From: CAZGUX01 sp046160045
Lineage (GTDB): Bacteria; Acidobacteriota; Terriglobia; Bryobacterales; Bryobacteraceae
NCBI GenBank assembly: GCA_046160045.1
Contig: JBJXGR010000448.1
Coordinates: 1-19,147 of the forward strand
DNA: 19,147 nucleotides
Reading direction: 5' to 3'
Shown here piece after piece: positions 15,014-19,147 of the stretch. The translations under genes were made by a program, and so were the position numbers. The notes beneath the pieces are model-generated. The model ran no database searches. It had not been told where the DNA came from and saw only the letters and a program-made list of their open reading frames with translations. The stretch's first letter is position 1. Each line of letters starts with the position of its first letter.

Positions 15014-16598
15014 TCAGTTGTCAATCTTCAAACCTGCATCCGTGACCCGCAGCCGCAGCATGCGGTTGTCGGCCTGCCCTCGTTTCATGATGTCACCCAT
15101 GTAGTCCACCAGAACGACGTTGGGTTCTACCTCAACCGCCTGCTGATTGGCCCAGGTGGCGTAGTCCAGAATGACCGGCGGATCCCAGGTTCGACCCTGG
15201 TCACGGCTTAGATGGGCCGTGAAATAGGGAAAACGGGTCGTTGCAACCAGGGCGCCACCCTTCAGCCTGGTGAGGGACGGGCAATACCCCGGAAAGGGTC
15301 CGATCACTCCCGGCATCCAGGTCTTGCCGCCGTCATTGCTTTGAATCTGCCACATATACGGATCCATTCCCGGCCTCCCAATCCCCAGGATCACGTTATC
15401 CGCTACTTCGGCGATTCCCAGTTCGTAGAAGAACGAAGCCGACATCCACTTAGACCCTGCCTCGCGGCGCAGGTTATCGGCGTCGCAGCGCACGGGGGCC
15501 GACCAGGTCCGGCCGTCGTCGGTGCTCCGGAGCGCGAAGGCGTTGTAGACCGTCGGTTGAAAAAACGTGGCGTTCTCGATCTTGACGATGGTGGGCAACA
15601 GGAGTGTACCGTCATGTAATCGAACCGGGCGAATCGGGTATCCGTTCGTGTACTCGGGCGGCCATGCGCCTTCTGTTTTCAGGGTAGTCGGGCCAACCCA
15701 GGTCTTTCCCTCATCGGACGACTCATAGGAATAGAGAGAGCCCTCCGGCTTGGTGGCGGTTTCCTTCTGGAAAAGGCAAACCCAGGTGCCGTCCCGGCGT
15801 ACAAAGTTGGCGCCCAGCCCGTGTTGGAGCGTCGCCCGTTCGGGAGGCGACCAGGTTCGACCGTAGTCACTGGACCGAACAAAGACCCTACTTCGCACTT
15901 CCCCGGCGTTGGGATTGCCAAAACTGACGCTTGCGACCAGTTTCCCGTCGCTCTGGTGAAGCAGACTGGGATAGCTTTGGAACGTGTTCGGATCGGTTAA
16001 GGCGCAAGGGGTGATCCAATAAGGCCTCCGCGGCTGCATTTTCTCGAAGGCACTGAGTGGCTCGCCGGCCTTGCCGGCAAGAGAGAAGTCGGAGAAATGG
16101 ACATTCCTGGTGTAAGGGTTGACAATACCAGCGAGTCCCACGCGCCCGCGGCTGTAGGTCGTGTCGACCACGTCGGCGACCGGACGCCCGTCAATCCAGG
16201 CTCTCAGGCGTGATCCGCGGGCTTCCACCCGGGCCTCATACCAGTGGTCGATAATCGCCCCCAGGCCCGGAACCAGTCCAAAGTTCAAGTAGCGTTGTAG
16301 AGGGGTACCGTCCGCGATGATCAAACCAGCCCAGAAGTGCCGAACCCGGCTCTGCTGGCCGCCGAACGGAACGTCCAGCGCGTAGTATCGACTGCTGTCC
16401 TGCATTCGGAACAGAAGCCGGGCGCCACCCGCCGCCGACCGGAACTTGAAACGGAACCGGGCATCGAAGTCAACATACTCTTTGCCGTGAAGCACCGATC
16501 TGCAGTTTTGGGGACAGGTCGGCCCCAAACGCCGGGTACGAGAAAGTCAGGCAAAACAACAAACCGACCAGACACCGCAATCTCAGCGCAATGTGCAT
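15014..16598 (-). CDS. Secreted sialidase-like (BNR/Asp-box) glycoside hydrolase, frameshifted near the 5' end
   Basis: The long frame (15014-16528) encodes about 504 residues. An N-terminal concanavalin/LamG-like module (DFDARFRFKFRSAAGGARLL, then WYEARVEARGSRLRAWIDG) precedes a six-bladed sialidase propeller (YPSLLHQSDGKLVASVSFGN). Five Asp-box motifs are visible: SSDYGRTW, SSDEGKTW, STDDGRTW, SNDGGKTW and SRDQGRTW. That frame has only a TTG start and no signal peptide. In the neighbouring frame an ATG at 16598, with AGGAGGT placed ideally, begins a clear signal peptide (MHIALRLRCLVGLLFCLTFS, then YPAFGAD) which runs to a stop at 16470. The two frames join with one indel near 16475-16525. 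The enzyme would be secreted and cleave terminal glycosides such as sialic acids; the exact substrate is unknown. It is either a recent pseudogene or carries a sequence error. Confidence 0.8.
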
Positions 16599-16601
16599 GT
16601 T

Positions 16602-16608
16602 ACCTCCT
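16602..16608 (-). promoter_or_regulatory. Strong Shine-Dalgarno for the sialidase signal-peptide start
   Basis: AGGAGGT on the minus strand lies three bases before the ATG at 16598, with the GGAGG core six bases away. It marks the original start of the sialidase gene and is the main reason for calling a frameshift there. Confidence 0.7.
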
Positions 16609-16809
16609 ATGTAACGTCGGGCGGACCCGACCTGCCCCAGCGTACCGGGGATCCGAGAACGCGTCTTTGCGTTTTTGCGCCCCATACTTGCTTTTCTTAC
16701 TGTATTGCGAAGACTTGAACGCGCAGCGTGCTGCTCGGTCAGACCGTATCTAAACCCCAATGCGTAACGACGACCATCCATAAACCACCGACATTCCCGC
16801 ACGCACGGG

Positions 16810-17212
16810 GTTGCGCTCCACCTAGTACCATGGATTGGGTGTCCGTGTCGTCGACTGAATCTCGAAGTTGTGAGCCGCTCCGCTCAACCCATACCGTGTG
16901 GTCTCGCTCTCGCTCTGGAGCACGGGGGCGGTGCCTTCTACGGTCACCGCCTGCTGCACGTCGCCTACTTGAAGGATGATGTTCACGGGCTTGACCGTAG
17001 CCGCCTGAACTTCGATCCCGGGCACTACTACCTTTCGGTGGCAACGGATCGAGTCGCCCTGGTGCGTTCGTTGATGATCGTTACGGTGGCGTTCGGGACC
17101 ACCGCATCGCTGTTGTCACGGACTACGCTGCGCAGATCGCCGCTGCACGGTTTGGCCAAACATCGCGACTGCGGCGAGCAAGCCCAGCACCAATTGGACC
17201 GTGATCGGGATC
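16810..17212 (-). pseudogene. Degraded N-terminus of an Oar-like TonB-dependent receptor
   Basis: Three minus-strand frames in order give a recognisable receptor start. A signal-peptide-like helix at about 17212-17144 reads IPITVQLVLGLLAAVAMFGQ. Then comes a carboxypeptidase-regulatory-like domain strand pair at 17141-17031 (LRSVVRDNSDAVVPNATVTI, then INERTRATRSVATE). Then the domain end at about 17025-16822 reads GIEVQAATVKPVNIILQVGD followed by VQQAVTVEGTAPVLQSES. These are the usual phrases of Oar-like receptors (V.D.SGAVVPGATVT..., ..LQVG.V...V.V.G.AP). Frame changes near 17142 and 17028 and a stop near 16822 leave about 130 of roughly 1,000 residues. No plug or barrel sequence remains. 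Confidence 0.6.
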
Positions 17213-17213
17213 T

Positions 17214-17242
17214 TTGCTATTCTATCCGTAGACTTGTATACA
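17214..17242 (+). promoter_or_regulatory. Candidate sigma-70 promoter of the GntR-family gene
   Basis: TTGCTA (17214-17219), 17 bases, then TATACA (17237-17242) gives a moderate sigma-70 match, four of six at each box; TACAAT at 17239-17244 is a better -10 hexamer but with 19-base spacing. The -10 region lies inside the palindrome at 17234-17243. The leader to the ATG at 17565 would be about 315 nt, which is long. Confidence 0.35.
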
Positions 17243-17243
17243 A
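17234..17243. promoter_or_regulatory. Candidate GntR-family operator (GTA-TAC palindrome)
   Basis: TTGTATACAA is a perfect 10-bp palindrome with the GTA/TAC half-sites of FadR-type GntR operators. It is followed at once by a second palindrome, CAATATTG (17241-17248). It overlaps the likely -10 box upstream of the GntR/FCD gene, a position fitting autorepression. It is also at the 5' edge of the TonB receptor remnant and could once have served that gene. Confidence 0.45.
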
Positions 17244-17249
17244 TATTGT

Positions 17250-17564
17250 CCAAAACTGCTAGCGTCAAGTGAGAGCCGATTTCCCAGCCGTTCAGGCCCG
17301 TTTCTTCCGGAAGAAGAAGAGGCGCTTCTACACACGCTCCGCGACGCTCCCACCGGGAGCCGGGGAGAACAGCAGAACCGGTTTGAACAGGAGTTCCGGT
17401 CGGGGATGCAGGAATACGTGCTTGCGTACATGGTGCAGCCTGCGCGCCGCAGGCAATGCTCGATCGACTCCGCCGTCCACCACAGGGACGAGAAAAACCC
17501 CGACGCGTGGTCCATCTCTACGGCTTGCCTGCCGGCAAGGACAACACGCGAGAATGAGGTGCGA
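17250..17564. other. Leader or intergenic stretch before the GntR-family gene
   Basis: The frame of the regulator stays open upstream to an ATG at 17406, but the extra 53 residues show no GntR-family features. No riboswitch-like or intrinsic-terminator structure stands out. It may be untranslated leader. Confidence 0.35.
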
Positions 17565-18365
17565 ATGACGACTCCCGTTGCCCCTCCACCGCGAAAGACC
17601 CGCGGCAGACCCAAGCTGTCCGAAGCACCGCCGAGGCGCCGGAAGGAATACCTGGCGGAACGGATCTACCGGGAGATGCGGGAGCGCATCTACACCGGCG
17701 TGTACCGGCCCGGTCAACATCTGAAAGAAGAAGATCTGGTCGCGGAACTGGGCGCCAGCCGGAGTGTGATCCGCCAGGCGCTGACCCAGCTTGCCGCGGA
17801 AGGGCTTCTGGAAGACCGGCCGAAGCTGGGCAAGTACGTTTCCGAATTCACCGAAGAGATGATCGCCAAGCTGGTGCCGATCCGGGTAGCCCTGGAGCAG
17901 GTGGCGGTGCGCGCAGCGATTGACAATCTGACCGCGGAGGACGAGACGGAGTTGCGCTCGTTGGCGGCCCGCATTTGCGAGCCAGGGCTCACCTTGGCGG
18001 AACAGGATGCGCTGGATGTCGCGATCCACCGCAAGATCTGGAAGCTGGCGGGCAACCACGAACTGGAGAAACTGTTGACGCGTGTCGTCGGACCTTTCCA
18101 CATCGTGGGGGCCGCAGTGTTCGTGTCCCCTTACTACCGTCGCGGCGCCGCAGTCATCTCCGCCCAGCAGATCCTGCAGGAACACGAACGGCATTCCGCG
18201 GGGCATCAGCCGCTCGTGGACGCCATCTGCGCAAGGGACATCCCCACGGCCCTGAAGGCGATCAGCGAACACATCATCAGCAACTACGAATGGTCTGCGG
18301 AGGAGTTTTCGCGGCGGATTGCCGAGTTACTGAAAACGCGCATCCAAACCGATGGATCAAGTTGA
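17565..18365 (+). CDS. GntR-family transcriptional regulator, FCD subfamily
   Basis: The 266-residue product has a basic N-tail (RKTRGRPKLSEAPPRRRKEY), then the winged helix: LAERIYREMRERIYTGVYRP, then GQHLKEEDLVAELGASRSVI and RQALTQLAAEGLLEDRPKLG, ending in the wing GKYVSEFT. This is the standard GntR motif order (residues about 27-95). The C-terminal all-helical FCD ligand domain has IRVALEQVAVRAA, then DALDVAIHRKIWKLAGNHEL (Asp and His of the metal site), then HQPLVDAICARDIPTAL with a later His in SEHII. FadR/FCD regulators usually sense carboxylic or sugar acids. I chose 17565 because GAGGTG lies just upstream and the start at 17406 adds sequence unlike the family. It precedes the aldo/keto reductase by 24 bp and likely controls that operon. 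Confidence 0.9.
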   Translation: MTTPVAPPPRKTRGRPKLSEAPPRRRKEYLAERIYREMRERIYTGVYRPGQHLKEEDLVAELGASRSVIRQALTQLAAEGLLEDRPKLGKYVSEFTEEMIAKLVPIRVALEQVAVRAAIDNLTAEDETELRSLAARICEPGLTLAEQDALDVAIHRKIWKLAGNHELEKLLTRVVGPFHIVGAAVFVSPYYRRGAAVISAQQILQEHERHSAGHQPLVDAICARDIPTALKAISEHIISNYEWSAEEFSRRIAELLKTRIQTDGSS

Positions 18366-18389
18366 TTTCGATAGGAGGGTCGAGTTCTT

Positions 18390-19147
18390 ATGAGATACGC
18401 CCCGCTGGGCGGTTCGGGTATTCTGGTCTCGCGGATTTGCCTGGGAACAATGACCTTCGGCAATCCCCTCGGCGCGGAGGACTGCGAGCGGCTGGTGGCG
18501 GCGGCGTTGGACCGGGGAATCCAGTTCTTCGACACCGCCAACGTCTACGAGGGGTATGACCGTTTCTGGGGTTCGCCGGGCGGCGTCAGCGAGGAGCTTC
18601 TGGGCCAGGCGCTGAAAGGACGGCGGCGCCAGGCAGTCATCTGCACGAAGTTCGGCAACCCGGTGGGGACCGGGCCCTTGGACGCCGGCCTATCGGCGCG
18701 GCATCTCCACCTTCAGTTGGAAGCCAGCCTCCGGCGTTTGCAGACCGACTATCTCGACGTGGTGCTGGCTCACCGCTGGGATGGGTCGGTGCGCATGGAG
18801 GAGTTTCTGAAGGTCTGCGGCCAGTGGGTGACCGCGGGGAAGGTCCGCTGCATCGGCATCTCCAACTGGCCGGTGTGGAGAATCGCCCAGGCGTCCGAAC
18901 TGGCCGGGACGCACGCCTGGCCGAAGCTGCAGGTGGCTTCGCCCAAGTACAACCTGCTGCGCCGGGGTGTGGAACTCGATCAGACGGCGTGCGCCCGGCA
19001 CTACGGCCTGTCGCTGGTTCCGTATCAGCCTTTGGAAGCGGGCCTGCTGTCGGGCAAGTACCGGACGGGCGCTGCCGCCCCTGCCGCGTCGCGGGGCGCC
19101 GAGAAGCCGTCCTGGGTGCCCAAGGTGGATGAGTCCATCCTCCCGAA
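18390..19147 (+). CDS. Aldo/keto reductase (3' end outside window)
   Basis: About 252 residues are readable without a stop to the window edge. The start has TAGGAGGG some ten bases upstream of the ATG at 18390. The family's opening strand and helix read MRYAPLGGSGILVSRICLGT, then MTFGNPLGAEDCERLVAAAL. The catalytic tetrad is visible: Asp in QFFDTANVYEG with its Tyr, Lys in VICTKFGNPVG and His in VVLAHRWDGS. The NADPH-barrel features GKVRCIGISNW and the SPKYNLL region with YQPLEAGLLSGKY follow. These enzymes reduce carbonyls or oxidise sugars in the cytoplasm; the FFDTANVY.G and YQPL.GLLSGKY pattern suggests the large branch related to YajO/Tas and potassium-channel beta subunits. It is preceded by a GntR/FCD regulator that probably controls it. 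The substrate is unknown. Confidence 0.9.
   Translation, partial: MRYAPLGGSGILVSRICLGTMTFGNPLGAEDCERLVAAALDRGIQFFDTANVYEGYDRFWGSPGGVSEELLGQALKGRRRQAVICTKFGNPVGTGPLDAGLSARHLHLQLEASLRRLQTDYLDVVLAHRWDGSVRMEEFLKVCGQWVTAGKVRCIGISNWPVWRIAQASELAGTHAWPKLQVASPKYNLLRRGVELDQTACARHYGLSLVPYQPLEAGLLSGKYRTGAAAPAASRGAEKPSWVPKVDESILP

Noticed and set aside
17406..17564. N-terminal extension of the GntR-family regulator
   Set aside because: The extra 53 residues lack GntR features, and a good ribosome-binding site precedes the ATG at 17565.

Overview
The window looks like a chromosomal segment of a GC-rich, flagellated, heterotrophic Gram-negative bacterium. Gene style suggests the Acidobacteriota, perhaps a Solibacter/Bryobacter-like member: secreted sialidase and quinoprotein-like enzymes, remnants of an Oar-like TonB-dependent receptor, a VirB10-like exported protein and palindromic intergenic repeats. 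This placement is inference from gene content; no marker gene in the window proves it.

Layout. (1) Positions 1-7239 hold mostly minus-strand metabolic genes: a partial DUF5658-like membrane protein, an AraB-type ribulokinase, a secreted PQQ-type beta-propeller protein, a URO-D-fold protein closed by a clear rho-independent terminator, an exported protein with a glycine-rich helix, and a UlaG-like metallo-beta-lactamase-fold hydrolase. The 815 bp between the ribulokinase and the propeller gene hold a ~67-bp tandem repeat array, each unit starting with a GTGGTGCC-A-GGCACCAC palindrome. (2) Positions 7392-13771 hold a compact plus-strand flagellar basal-body/export operon, flgB-flgC-fliE-fliF-fliG-fliH-fliI-fliJ, with several overlapping start/stop codons. 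The key motifs looked for in its genes are present. It is preceded by sigma-54-like and sigma-28-like promoter motifs. (3) Positions 13772-17230 are a degraded zone: a truncated, frameshifted group II intron-type reverse transcriptase fragment, a possible C-terminal scrap of another enzyme, a sialidase gene whose signal peptide and mature part lie in different frames, and a multiply frameshifted TonB-dependent receptor N-terminus. (4) Positions 17234-19147 hold a GntR/FCD-family regulator with a GTA-TAC palindrome overlapping its likely -10 box, followed closely by an aldo/keto reductase that runs off the window.

How the genes relate. The flagellar genes encode the proximal rod (FlgB, FlgC, FliE), the MS ring (FliF), a C-ring protein (FliG) and the export ATPase with its partners (FliH, FliI, FliJ). 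The sugar kinase, sialidase, GntR/FCD regulator and aldo/keto reductase fit scavenging of plant or microbial carbohydrates, but they do not form one recognisable pathway. I do not see a convincing new defence or mobile system. The most unusual material is the palindromic tandem array, the promoter region of flgB, and the concentration of broken genes directly after fliJ.
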